Assembly: GCF_000150955.2 (NCBI RefSeq) | Contig: NC_011690.1 | Coordinates: 434,001 to 498,000, forward strand | Reading direction: 5' to 3' | Length of the DNA stretch: 64,000 bases | From: Phaeodactylum tricornutum CCAP 1055/1 | Taxonomy: Eukaryota; Bacillariophyta; Bacillariophyceae; Surirellales; Neidiaceae | In this document: positions 41,071 through 51,530 of the stretch, piece by piece | Position numbering within the stretch: the stretch's first letter is position 1 | Layout of the letters: every line of letters starts with the position of its first letter | Notes under the pieces: generated by a model | What the model was told of the DNA's origin: nothing | The model's database searches: none | What the model saw: the letters and a program-made list of their open reading frames with translations, nothing else | Made by a program: the position numbers and the translations under genes

Positions 41071-42693
41071 TTACACTACTACCCCCTGACGAGAGCCGTA
41101 TGAACTCTGGTCGTCGTCACTGTCGGGTATGTAGCTTACGGAACGCGCCGAGAACATCCAACCCAACCAATGCACACCGTTGTTGTTGTAATTCGTTTCG
41201 GGCGAGGCCACGTCGTATCCAAACAGTGCCACGAGTGGGAGAGTAGCTAGTAGCTGTCCACAAGCTGTGACAATGAACAACGGCAGTATCCCTCCCCAGC
41301 CAATCACCATGCCGCCCACAAAGGCCGATCCACTCCAACTGAACATGTTGACGGATTCCAGGGCACTCCACTTGCCGCGCTCGTGTGGGGGGACGTTGTC
41401 CATGAGCATACTGCGGGTCAAGGCACTGGTGGCGTTCATACAACTGGTTCGCAAAATATATAGAGTACAAACCAAAAAGGTCGGTAGATGCCAGTGGTAC
41501 GAGGCAATCATGAGGAACATAAAGGCCACGCCTACGCATTTGAACGCGACGCTTACACGGCATCGCCCGAATTGGGTCGCCAGTGTTTGTGCCAGTCGCA
41601 TCAGGTTGGCCTGTAGCAAAGGTGCCGTTATATAAAGCAATTGTACGTGGACGGGTCCGAGGCCGAGATTCTGGACGAAAAAGATGGGAAAGTATCGAAT
41701 GGACATGCCCGATCCCAGACCGGAGAGAATGTCGGCCAGCGCTACCAGAATGGGAACAGCCCTGGTGGGTGGCAGAAAGCCGTAGACGTAAGGCACGGGA
41801 GTGTGCACGGTGTCTACGGCCAAAAGAGGCTGTGTGAGAGCCTGGTTCGTATCGACGGGATTGGCAGGAGTCCCGGCGGGGAGAAATGCGTCGCGAGCTG
41901 GCTCTGTTTCGTCGGGCGGATCCACCGCGTCGGATGCCGTCGGGATGTAGTCATCGCTAAGAAAGCAGAGCAAGACGATGGCGGGAAAGCATACAATTTG
42001 TCCAACGGCCATGACGGCAGCGCAGTCTTGGATGGTCCAGTGGTCTCCCAGTAGCTTAAACAGTACGAGTGCCACAATCGGACCAGTTGTATTCCCCAGG
42101 GTGATGAGTACGGAGCGCTGGGTAAAGTAGTAGGATCGTTCCCCGTCCCGAATCGAATCGGCAAAGAGTGCGCTGAGCGCGGTATTGGCGATTCCCCAGC
42201 AACATCCCCACACGGCCAGGGCTATGACAAGGCAGTGAAAGGTGCGCTGGTGACAGGCCAACAGAGTCGTTGCGATGGCGAGTAGGCCCACTGCCGAAGC
42301 GGTCCGCAGCAGAGTATCACGACGGTAGGTATCGGCCAAGAAACCGGCAGGTATCGAGACGACGAGTTGACTTATCCCCATAATGGCGGTAACGTAACCG
42401 ACGTCTTGCAGTTTTCCCTGCAGCAAAAAGACCCAGGTTGCCAGAACGCTTTGTTGCCAGATGGAACGCCCCGCAAAGGCCCAGGCCGTATAAGCTAGCG
42501 TCAACGTGACGTTACGCGAAGGCGGTTCCCGTGTGATACTATTTACAGTGGCGTTGCCGATATCGTCAAGATCGGTTACAGGATCATCGTCGTCAAGACA
42601 GTCGTCGCTGGTGTCGTGAGGCTGGCAAGGAACGGGAGGAGAAAGCGGGCAAGGTGGGGTCTCGGGTGCTTCAGTGGTTTCTTGGGGCGGCAT
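41071..42693 (-). CDS. Major facilitator superfamily transporter
   Basis: A single exon of 540 aa from the ATG at 42693; the open frame upstream begins with TTG. The first 60 residues are Pro/Asp-rich and cytosolic-like. About twelve hydrophobic segments follow. The loop between segments 2 and 3 reads GFLADTYRRDT, the MFS signature (G-x3-D-R/x-x-R-R). A second match is TRSMLMDNVPPHERGKW in the second half (family: D..P...RG). A polar central loop separates the halves. Substrate is unknown; related uncharacterised MFS proteins occur across algae and plants. The C-terminus ends in a short acidic tail. Confidence 0.85.
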   Translation of the reverse strand: MPPQETTEAPETPPCPLSPPVPCQPHDTSDDCLDDDDPVTDLDDIGNATVNSITREPPSRNVTLTLAYTAWAFAGRSIWQQSVLATWVFLLQGKLQDVGYVTAIMGISQLVVSIPAGFLADTYRRDTLLRTASAVGLLAIATTLLACHQRTFHCLVIALAVWGCCWGIANTALSALFADSIRDGERSYYFTQRSVLITLGNTTGPIVALVLFKLLGDHWTIQDCAAVMAVGQIVCFPAIVLLCFLSDDYIPTASDAVDPPDETEPARDAFLPAGTPANPVDTNQALTQPLLAVDTVHTPVPYVYGFLPPTRAVPILVALADILSGLGSGMSIRYFPIFFVQNLGLGPVHVQLLYITAPLLQANLMRLAQTLATQFGRCRVSVAFKCVGVAFMFLMIASYHWHLPTFLVCTLYILRTSCMNATSALTRSMLMDNVPPHERGKWSALESVNMFSWSGSAFVGGMVIGWGGILPLFIVTACGQLLATLPLVALFGYDVASPETNYNNNGVHWLGWMFSARSVSYIPDSDDDQSSYGSRQGVVV

Positions 42694-43441
42694 GTTCGCT
42701 ATTCCTTGTAGCCATCCACTGGGGTGTGCTGGAGTGGTTCGGTAAAGTGGCAAACTACCGCTGGCAGTGTTCTATTCTAGCAAAGTAAATGCTTTGCTCC
42801 TTTCTGGAATAATAGTTTGAATCTATCGTGTACGTTTTGGTTTATTTTCCGTGGGACTTTCTCACTCTCCATGAGTACCGAGCGTTTAGGCTGGTCCTCT
42901 CCGCTCACCTGTCTGTGTGCGGTGTGCGTTGCGCGTGTAGATATGTATTGGCGTTTTTTGGTACGGAAAAGTTTGTTGACCAGTCAGTCGTTCGGTCAGT
43001 CAGTATGACCAATGAGCCAATCAGCAGTCGTTAAAACGTATGTACCCGGAATCGTCCGTTCCGTCAGGGGCCATTCCCCGCACTGTCGTCATGAGAGCGT
43101 GGACCCAATTTTTGACTGTGAGGAAAAAGGTCACGTTCGAATAAGTTAGGTTAGGTTTGGCTGGCTCAACCATAACTCCCCCTATTTGTCTCATGAATAG
43201 TAAGAACGCAACAACATGGGGTCAAATGTCGGAACGAATCCGAGATGGACGGATCGAGAGGAATGGATAGATAGATAGACAGATCCGCACTTTCCCATTA
43301 CGAAGCTCTTCGAAACAAATGCAAGTACAATCAGTATCTAACAGTAAATCATTGCAAGCCGAGACAATTAAGTTCATGCATTCCCGTACAACCCCACAAA
43401 AACGACCGAGATCGTCGTGGGGAATTTCCAGCACCCGCACG
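42694..43441. promoter_or_regulatory. Divergent upstream region, MFS / plastid membrane protein
   Basis: About 750 bp. It contains TTGACTGTGAGG near 43112, a GATAGATAGATAGACAGAT tract at about 43266-43285, and a run of TTAGGTTAGGTT near 43146. No gene is seen. Confidence 0.45.
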
Positions 43442-45716
43442 ATGAGGCTCGTCGTCGTCGTCTTCATCGCTACCACCAACGGGTTGCGTGTTTCCGCATT
43501 CGCCCCCGTCGGGACGATGGGGAGTGTCTCCGTGTACCGGATTTCGCGTAGAAACCCAAGACGCGCTCGGCGAGCACCAGCAGTCGGATCCATCGATGTA
43601 CTGTTCGCTGCTTACGATGCGGAATGGCAAGTCGGTGACGTGTATCGCGATTTGGAACTCCTCGAACAAGCCATCAACATCTCCAACGCCGACGTTAATC
43701 TACAGTACGCGCAACGAATCGAGACTCTCGATTACTTTGCAGCACAGCGACGTCCATTGGCTGCCGATCTGGCGCACTCCATTGGACCATCGCTCGGATT
43801 TTCCGTCACCCTCTGGCTTTGGTTCTACTGGTCCCCCTTTCCAAGGACCTGCCGCCGTTTCGTTCGAACTCTGAACCATGCTTTGGCCGCACACTTTATG
43901 TGCGCAGCCGTTCTGGCACCGATACTGGCACTCCTCGTTCAACAATGGCGGCGCCATCCAGAACCCTTGCCAACAGAATTGCAAGGGATCGACCCCGAAT
44001 ATTACCGGTTTACCACCACGACGTGGGAAGATCCCAAAACGTCCTGTCGTAATTTCATTTTGTGTTTGCTGGAGCAGTGGACATCGGTAGTGCTGGGTTT
44101 TGCACTTTGCGGACCTTTCCTCACGTCGACTACCGCACTTCCGGTTCGCATGATCACGCGGACGGCGATCGTGGCGTCTCTCCGTCAGTACCCGCAGCTA
44201 TGGTTCGAATTTTCACGATCGCAACAACCACTTCCCCTTTCCGGATCGGTGTGGTTGCTACGGACATTATTGGCTGCCGCCGCTGTCGTGTACACCCCTT
44301 GGTTCCTCGCTGCAGAAGCGGCCTTGTGGATGCATGCGGTGCACCTCCCACTGGCTCGTGTGGCCCTCGTATACGGAACCATGGCCATCTTGGCCTACGC
44401 TACGCGGTACCTTCCTCCGTCGGTCAAGATTCGAGACGTATCCACTTGGAACAAAGTTGTGTCCCTTCGGAAATACGTGCTCTTCGCCGGAGTTGTCGCC
44501 GTGTTCCTCCCAAAGGTCCTGCCAACATTGCAACGAGCCCGTTCGGCGGCCCAATGGATTGGTTTGCCGAACGTGCTGCGATACCAAGTACGTCAGATCT
44601 CGCGCACGTCCGTATTGGCAGTGGCTGGGATGGGACTCGTCTTGGCGGCTCCGTGTGTGCATCTCGCGGCGGTATGCCGATTGGTGTGGATCGGGTATAC
44701 GCACGACTTTTCGCTCGCCACCGACGCCGATCAACTCCAAGCGCTACTCCGCGACGAATCCGACGCCACTCAATCCCGTTACCAATGGCGCTACCGGCTC
44801 CGGTGGCGTCCACCGGAAAGAATCGCAGCTACCCTGAACCAATGGCGCAAACGCTTCTGGTACTGGTTTTTCTTTGCTGGAAGCGTCCCCGACAAACTAC
44901 GTCGCGAATATGGTGGCAAACGCCAGAGCGAAGCACACCGGCAAGGTCTAACCGTACTCCAACGAGTACAGGAAGAACAACGCAAGGATCCGTACGCTCC
45001 AAAACCCGACAGCACGCGGTGGAAAAGTCGGGCCATGGAACGTTTGGCGGAGAAACACCAGAGAGATTACGATTCGGGATCGTTCGAGGTACGTTTCCGG
45101 CTGACTTCGTTCTGCCGTTTGTGTTGCAACACCCAACCTTGCATTCGACGACCACCATGGCCAACATGTTGCATGCTCTTGCTTTACGTACCCACAGGAT
45201 CCGCTTGGCGTGGCGGTGCACCAGACTCTAGGAATTGGTCTGGGTTTTAATTTTGACCACATGGGCAAACCGAACGCAGCCGACGTTCTTTCAACCCGAC
45301 GGCTACAAGCCCGCGCCGCCAAGAGTGCCATTCGACGTGCCCAAGAATTATATAACGCCGAGACTGCCCGAGAAATTTTGGACCAAATTCCGGATCCTGT
45401 AGAACGCGATCGTAAGGCCGCCCAGCTCCGTCAGGATGCGGACGCCGAGATCCAATATCTGGCTCAGCGACTATCCGACCTGATACCGACGGATAAGTCC
45501 CTGGAAGATCGCGAAAAGACAACCATGGAACAATACAGAGCCACCAATAAATTCAAACGAACATCCGAGAACGAGTACTTGGTAGATTCACCAACGCTGG
45601 GCGAACCGAGCGTTGTGATTGACCAGCTTTTGCGAAGCCAGCAGAAGAGTCTACCGAGATTGGTCTCGATCCATCTGGGCGTCGGAGTGACGGTGACTTT
45701 CTCGAAGTGTACTTGA
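43442..45716 (+). CDS. Plastid-targeted multi-pass membrane protein, unknown; probable frame break near 3' end
   Basis: Not recognised. Exons are 43442-45088 and 45198-45716 (109-bp intron, phase 0), giving 721 aa as read. The ATG at 43442 starts a signal peptide ending RVSAFAPVG, the classic diatom SAFAP plastid site. Several hydrophobic segments follow (SLGFSVTLWLWFYW; MCAAVLAPILALL; TLLAAAAVVYTPWFLAA; YVLFAGVVAVFLP; VLAVAGMGLVLAAP). A charged region comes next, and exon 2 begins DPLGVAVHQTLGIGLGFNFD. Near 45630 the frame loses sense. A neighbouring frame becomes coding-like (AKPAEESTEIGLDPSGRRSD, then FLEVYLKQSRNQTDADND) and runs to a TAG at 45790. A five-T instead of four-T run at 45627-45631 would join them. 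It probably sits in a plastid envelope or thylakoid membrane. Confidence 0.7.
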
Positions 45717-45880
45717 AGCAATCGCGAAACCAGACCGACGCGGACAATGACAGTGACGCCAAAGATGGTTTCCCAACGATTCTAGCCTAGCTTACCGATA
45801 ATCGACGACCACTTTATTAGTGAATTCTCTAGAGGGGCAAAAGTGCGGCGACCCGTTACGACGAATATTTCCTGTGTGCT

Positions 45881-47380
45881 CTATACTTTGGCTTTACCGG
45901 TGTCTTGACGTTCGGCAACCCGCAAGGTGGCACTCCGTGCACGAGGATTACCGGCAATTTCTTCTTCCGTTGCCTTTTGTCGTTTCCCTAATGCCAGAAA
46001 CGGCCTCGGAGCACCGCAATAGTTCCCGTACATGTCCTTTTCATCGCTATGGGTTTTCTTACGCGTCATCCCATCCCGCATTACCCGCTTGGTCGATCGA
46101 TCCTCCATGCTTTGGTAACTCAAGACCACCAGTCGTCCTCCTGGTCGCAGCAGAGTTGGTGCCATGTCGACCAAGGCTTGTTCCAGCACCTTGTCTTCTT
46201 GATTGACAACAATGCGGAGACTCTGAAAGACCCGAGCTAGCGTGGACATGCGTCCGAGTCGTTTGCCTTTGCGGGCAAATTGCGGGACAACGGCCGACAC
46301 TGCCTCTACTAAATCGTTGGTGGTTTGCAGTGGCCGGGACTGCACAATCGAGTGGGCGATTGACTTGGCCCGAGGCTCGTCGCCGTACGTTTTCAGAATG
46401 CGTCTTAATTCGACTTCGTCAAATTCGTTGCAAATATCGGCTGCGGTCAAGCCAGTGTGCAGATTTTGTTGTCCCATGCGCATATCCAGGGGTCCGTCCT
46501 TCATAAAAGCAAAGCCGCGCTCGGCAGTGTCAATCTGGTGTGAACTGACGCCGAGGTCGAGTAGAATACCGTCGACACCGGGACACGTGGGTGGAAGCAC
46601 GAGATTCGTGGTCGCATCGTTACCGGTGCTGTTGTTAGTTGTACTGGGTGGGGCCGTGTGAGGATAACAAATGGTGGGTAGCTTGGCCGCTAGGGATGCA
46701 AAATTGGCTTGGACGGGAATAAATAGGGGTTTGGTGTCGGACACTTGCAAGTATTCCTGCAACCGCTCGGATGCCGTTGCGAGTGCGGCGGGATCGACGT
46801 CACACCCAAAGACCACATCACCCGGTTGCAAGCGTTGGAGCAAGGCAGCGGAGTGTCCACCTCCTCCCAGGGTACCATCAATGAACAGAAGGGGCGTTCG
46901 ATCATCCGTAGTGGTAATGGTGCTGGTACCGCGATTTTTCGATCGTGGACTAGATAAGAGGGCTTCGACACATTCGTTCCACATGACGGGAGCGTGATAG
47001 GACGTGGCGAATTCCGTGGTGACGGTTGCGGTAGCCATAGCAAAGTCAGCGTCATCGGTATCATCTTCGTGACGTTTGTGGGAACCCTGAAGGGAGACTG
47101 TCGCAACGAAGCGACGTGCCGACGTATCCCCCAAATAGCGTTCGGCAGTCCGACGAGTGAGAATCCATGCACTGGACGAGGTCACCAAAGCCGACATACA
47201 AAAGGCTTTACGAACTACTCTCATGTTTTGCTCTCTGTGTGATCCTGCTGCTGTCGTCGATACTGATACGGAGTGTGCGTTGCGAATGATGCAACGGGCG
47301 TTGGTTCGAATGCTGTAGCAAGAGGAAACGAGAGATCGGGGCGTATTCCAACAATGTTGCAGTGTGTAACGTGGAATCAT
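45881..47380 (-). CDS. rsmH: RsmH-type 16S/12S rRNA N4-cytidine methyltransferase, possibly dual targeted
   Basis: Methylates N4 of C1402 (E. coli numbering) in small-subunit rRNA using SAM; here for an organelle. 499 aa from the ATG at 47380, or 447 aa from the ATG at 47224. Motifs are YHAPVMWNECVEAL, DGTLGGGGHSAALLQRL (SAM loop), GVDGILLDLGVSSHQID, ERGFAFMKDGPLDMRM, TYGDEPRAKSIAHSIV, LARVFQSLRIVVNQE and LVVLSYQSMEDR with a family-typical SLEDR/SMEDR site. The longer start gives an Arg/Ser-rich, acid-free leader (MIPRYTLQHCWNTPRSLVSS), like a mitochondrial presequence. The internal start gives a signal peptide ending TSSSAWILT, like a plastid leader. Both organelles have the target rRNA. Convergent with the plastid membrane gene. 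Confidence 0.92.
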   Translation of the reverse strand: MIPRYTLQHCWNTPRSLVSSCYSIRTNARCIIRNAHSVSVSTTAAGSHREQNMRVVRKAFCMSALVTSSSAWILTRRTAERYLGDTSARRFVATVSLQGSHKRHEDDTDDADFAMATATVTTEFATSYHAPVMWNECVEALLSSPRSKNRGTSTITTTDDRTPLLFIDGTLGGGGHSAALLQRLQPGDVVFGCDVDPAALATASERLQEYLQVSDTKPLFIPVQANFASLAAKLPTICYPHTAPPSTTNNSTGNDATTNLVLPPTCPGVDGILLDLGVSSHQIDTAERGFAFMKDGPLDMRMGQQNLHTGLTAADICNEFDEVELRRILKTYGDEPRAKSIAHSIVQSRPLQTTNDLVEAVSAVVPQFARKGKRLGRMSTLARVFQSLRIVVNQEDKVLEQALVDMAPTLLRPGGRLVVLSYQSMEDRSTKRVMRDGMTRKKTHSDEKDMYGNYCGAPRPFLALGKRQKATEEEIAGNPRARSATLRVAERQDTGKAKV

Positions 47381-48740
47381 GCAACGAGTGAAAAATAGCA
47401 ACAGAAAAGGAAAGAAAGGGTGTTGCTATGTAGAGTAAACTAGTCTCATGGATGCTTGGGTCAGAGGGTCGCTCTCAAAGTGTCTGCAGACTCCAATGTT
47501 CCATGGTGCCTTTGAGTTGGTTCGTTGTCACGGAATTGGATTTACAGTTACTTTATCGTTTGACGGTGAATGGTTTGGGGAGGGACTAATTGTAGCTGTA
47601 ACTGCATATGTCCTCGTGTATACGTCGAACACGTGACTCCGAAAGATCCGACTCACTGTCACTAGCCGTTTTGATGGACAGTGCCAAAAAGTGCCCTTTC
47701 CATGGATCAAACAAGTCTTCTGTGAAACACTCCACTTGTCAACAGCGCCTGTTGAACCTGATGGTGCTGTAACACAACTTTGGGTTGCTCATTGTACAGC
47801 TCTGGAGCTAGAAATGATGTAAGAGTGTCCAGCAACAGTTCTTGTGTTATCTTGGTGGGGACGTTTTTAGAGCACAATTTCTACCGCACCTATGGTATGT
47901 AAATTGGATAACATGAAAGATCTATCGGTAGGAATAGATTGTCAAAGTGTTTTAGTGTCTCAACCTTGATCAGAAGAGGCAGCACTTCTGCCTTGTCTTG
48001 CCTTTCTTTTTTTTCTTGTTGGAATGCAATGGAATTTGATTGGTTGGCCACTCCTAATTTGTTCTTCTTTTGGTAACAAATTTTGGCATTTTTGCAGCAG
48101 CTTTGGTAAGGCCCTCTCACTCTCATAGTGTATTCCGAAAGGTGTTTGATGAGGAGGTCAAAACTTTTATTGTAAATAGAAGCAAGCACTCTTGTTTTTT
48201 TGGTTGTTTCCATTCTATCCTTGCTATTTCCAATTTAGCTTGGAATGATCCATCTTGGAATTGCCATGCATAACTGTAGCAAAAAGCATCATTTTCACAC
48301 TCATTCTGGATACAAGATGTAGTTTGGAGTCAGGTGTTCTATGTTTTGTGAAGCAGATTATGATACATGTGCTGCTAAGGGACCAGACCCTCCAAGGGTA
48401 GGTCTCATTCACAGCCAACGGTGCCTTTCTCTTTCCCCTATGCTCGACTGGTTCCCGTGCTCCGTGAATCAAGATTTCGGACGAGCTTTGGCCTCTCGCA
48501 GAGCCACACAAAAGAACATACCGCTTTTCGGTTTGGTTCGTTCACAGTGTGAATAACCACAATATTGACAACTACTGTAACAGTGCCTGCCTGTTTGGAA
48601 AGATTACCTTGAACCTTGTTGCCAGTGAGAGTTTTGGTACCACAAACCGTCCATGATAGAGATATGTACGTAAGGTGGGACTCTCACTGCTAGTACGCAG
48701 ACCCAGAAGGTAGGAGGAAGTCGCGCAGTCTTGGTATTCC
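47381..48740. other. Long intergenic region
   Basis: 1.36 kb between divergent RsmH and RRP41 genes. It is AT-rich with T-runs (48008-48016). TTACAGTTAC near 47541 and CTACTGTAACAGTGCC near 48574 are ACTGT-type elements. No gene, RNA or repeat is recognised. Confidence 0.45.
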
Positions 48741-49565
48741 ATGAGTTCCTCCATTCGCCGGACAGACTTGCTCGCATTGTCGAATCTTCGTAATGATGGT
48801 CGTAAACCACACGAAATTCGTCGTATGCGGGTTCAAATGAGTCCATTGAGTGTCTCGACGATTAGCGGTAGTGCCTTGGTCGAAATGGGCCTGACGGTGG
48901 TCCTCGCGACGGTCCGGGGCCCCGTGGATTGCTTGCGCCGAGCGGACGAGAATCCTGATCAGGCGGTATTGGACGTTACGGTGCAGTCGGCGCCCTTTAG
49001 TTCTTCCGCCGATCGACGCGTTGCTAATCCAAAAACTGATCGTCGTCTCATTGAAGCATCCCACATGCTCAAACGCGCGATGGAAGCCGCTATTCTGCTC
49101 CATCTTTACCCTAAATCCCGCATTGAACTCGTCGTCTCGGTGCTCGCTGACGACGGGGGACGACTCTGTGCAGCTATCAACGCCGCCACTTTGGCTCTCA
49201 TGGATGCAGGCATTCCGATGAAAGATTTTGTGTGCGCATGTTCTGCCGGATTGCCCGGAACCTCGGCCACACCGGATAGTCACGCGCTGACGCTAGTCGA
49301 TTTGAACCGACAGGAAGAATCTTCTACTGGTGGACAGGCTGCCACTCACATGCCCGTCGCGCTCTTGCCGCAGCGAAATACGCTCGTCTTGGCGCAGTGC
49401 GAAGCGCGTTTACCCAATCTGGATACACTGGAACGAGTACTCGACGCCGCCACGGAAGGATGTCGCGCCGTCTTTGACATACTGCAAGCCGCTGTCCGGG
49501 AGCACGCTGCGACCGTATTGGCGGCACGGAGTGGGACCACCCGCATTGTCAGCGCTTTTGATTGA
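48741..49565 (+). CDS. RRP41: Exosome core subunit RRP41 (EXOSC4), RNase PH fold
   Basis: A hexamer-ring subunit of the RNA exosome, acting in 3'-5' RNA decay and rRNA processing in nucleus and cytoplasm. A single exon of 274 aa. The start is LRNDGRKPHEIRRMR (about 16-30), the usual RRP41 opening. Then come SGSALVEMGLTVVLATVRGP (RNase PH core), FSSSADRR near the conserved R-x-R region, DDGGRLCAAINAATLALMDAG (family: DGG..AAAINAATLAL.DAGI) and PMKDFVCACSAG. In eukaryotes the ring is catalytically dead or nearly so; RRP41 keeps the fold and contacts RRP45. Length is close to human (245). Confidence 0.93.
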   Translation: MSSSIRRTDLLALSNLRNDGRKPHEIRRMRVQMSPLSVSTISGSALVEMGLTVVLATVRGPVDCLRRADENPDQAVLDVTVQSAPFSSSADRRVANPKTDRRLIEASHMLKRAMEAAILLHLYPKSRIELVVSVLADDGGRLCAAINAATLALMDAGIPMKDFVCACSAGLPGTSATPDSHALTLVDLNRQEESSTGGQAATHMPVALLPQRNTLVLAQCEARLPNLDTLERVLDAATEGCRAVFDILQAAVREHAATVLAARSGTTRIVSAFD

Positions 49566-50636
49566 GGATGGATGTGTTGAAAAGGTACACACCCGCACAA
49601 ATGTACTGGAGCGCAAAGGGTACGTGGTTTTGGAGTTGGTTGGACGACTGTGTTTCTATATTTGTTGGTGGGTGCGAGTGCAGTCTAGGCATGTTCGATT
49701 AGGGGTATGCGGCTGCTTGCTGCAATGTTGTCGTGTCAACGCGTGAGGAAAATACATACTTTTACTTTTCAATATCCACTGAATTCAAAATATGTAGACA
49801 CCTTTCCTGTGGTTCTGATGTTGGCACTCACGACGCAAACACCGGCTGACTGGTCCCGTTCGACCCACACCGACCAATACCTAACTGCACCGGGCCAAGA
49901 CAATATGAGCGAGGCAATGACGACAAACTTAGCGTATATCTTGATTCTTTGCGTGGCATTCACGCAAAATGAAAGTTTTATCTTTGAGATCGGCAGCCAA
50001 GCGATTTTGTTTTCCTTTCGTTTGTTCGGTCCACTCTATGCCACTCGTCTCGCTCACCGCTCTGCTTTCTGTTCGGTTACAGAGACTGCCCGAACTGCTA
50101 TGACTCAGACGCCAGTAATAGCTATGTGCCTTCCTGCATCTGTCCTTTCGCCAACTTCATGAGACGACGGTAACTTAAAATAGCTTGCTCCCATTGAAAA
50201 AAGAATCAGTTGGAGTTGAGCTATCATCTCTACATGCAAGATTGGATATGCCATATTTGCCAAATTGAGCAAGTTCCCATAAAATATGCAGAAAGTCGCA
50301 ATATCGACATCACAACGCGTTTGCGATGATAAAGTGTGTATCAGCAACATCTAGACACGTCGCTAAATTTGACCAACCGCAAAGAAAGTGGGGCTGCCTT
50401 GCCCATTTCACGAGTATCGGATGCATAGTATTTGATGATGTTAACAGTACCATACCGTTTAGTGATTTTTCTTACGATGCGACATACAAAATTGCGTGTA
50501 GGATACCTCGATGCTTTTATTTGAAGGTTCGTCTCGGAAAGCCTCTCACGGTTTATGAAAAACCGGAAATTTTTTTTTGCCAACCTCTTCTCTTTGCAAA
50601 TACTTAAACTATTTAATTTAGAGCGGTCAAAACAGG
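49566..50636. other. Intergenic between RRP41 and TMEM42-like gene
   Basis: 1.07 kb, AT-rich in its right half. Open frames here (such as 49707-50162 +) are low in coding character and have no family signal. No RNA gene is seen. Confidence 0.45.
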
Positions 50637-51113
50637 ATGAGGTCATCCGTTCGAGGAAGAGCCATGATGAGTGGATTCATGGGTGCTACAGCCTCCTGTT
50701 TTGCGAAGTTGGCTTTTGAAGCGAACAACGCGGATTCGCCCGCGGGACGGAAGTGGATGCCGAACGTGTGTGCCGTTCAAGCCTCATCCGATACAACAGC
50801 AGCTGCCACAATATTGTGCTCGATCCTCCGCTTGATACCTCGAGGAATATGCTTGATTCTAATGATCGTCTGCAACGCTATCATGCTGGGGAGCTTTTTG
50901 GAAGGCATGGAAGAGTCGGGTAGTGTCGCCGGCACAGCGCTAGCGACGGCGTCGAATTTCGCAACTTCGGCTGCTTACGGCTTTTTTCTATGGGAAGAAG
51001 ATTTGTCCATGGAATGGATGGTTGGCTTTGGTATGGTGGTGGTCGGTGTTCTAATTCTGTCAACAGCGACGGCTTCCAAACCGACACAAGCAGATGCCTC
51101 GAAAATGGAATGA
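50637..51113 (+). CDS. Small multi-pass membrane protein, TMEM42/EamA-like
   Basis: 158 aa, one exon. Four hydrophobic segments: MSGFMGATASCFAKLAF (with C and K), GICLILMIVCNAIMLGSFL, GTALATASNFATSAAYGFFLW and WMVGFGMVVVGVLILSTA. The block SNFATSAAYGFFLWEEDLS resembles TMEM42 and the second half of EamA/DMT-type transporters (SNF..AA..G...F.E.LS..W..G...I..G). It would pair as a dimer to make a full transporter. Substrate is unknown. An ATG in position 10 (MMSG) is an alternative start. Convergent with the second TPD nuclease. Confidence 0.6.
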   Translation: MRSSVRGRAMMSGFMGATASCFAKLAFEANNADSPAGRKWMPNVCAVQASSDTTAAATILCSILRLIPRGICLILMIVCNAIMLGSFLEGMEESGSVAGTALATASNFATSAAYGFFLWEEDLSMEWMVGFGMVVVGVLILSTATASKPTQADASKME

Positions 51114-51530
51114 GAGTATATGTTTTCAATGTAAGCAGTTTGCACGGCTCCAATGGGTACCTTCATTACTTTGGCAAAAGGAGACACGGAATTAGAAAAC
51201 CCCTACGTCAAGCGCTTGTTACCACCCCTCCATGAAAATTGTATTGGTGTGCTTGTGAAGGTATAATTCGTACTTGTAACTGCTCTACGAGTGTCATACA
51301 TTGTGCTATTCTTGTGCGTTTCTAGTCGGTTGTCAACGTGGTTTACTAGTATACCAGACCCGAACACAAAAGGCAGCAACGGAAGCTTTGGTTGCGTGTG
51401 CCAAATTCGCACGAAAACGGTTTTACGGAGAGTAGATACCCTAGCTACACGTTCGGGACAAGAAGCCTTGCGAATACTATTGGCGCAGAGTAATAGTGTT
51501 GCTTTGGTCTAGCTTTGATTTGTTTCACCA
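51114..51530. other. Convergent 3' spacer
   Basis: 417 bp between the convergent TMEM42-like and second nuclease genes. No gene or repeat is seen, and no copy of the 31-33 kb repeat. Confidence 0.4.

Noticed and set aside
49707-50162. 151-aa ORF between RRP41 and the TMEM42-like gene
   Set aside because: No domain, and composition looks random.
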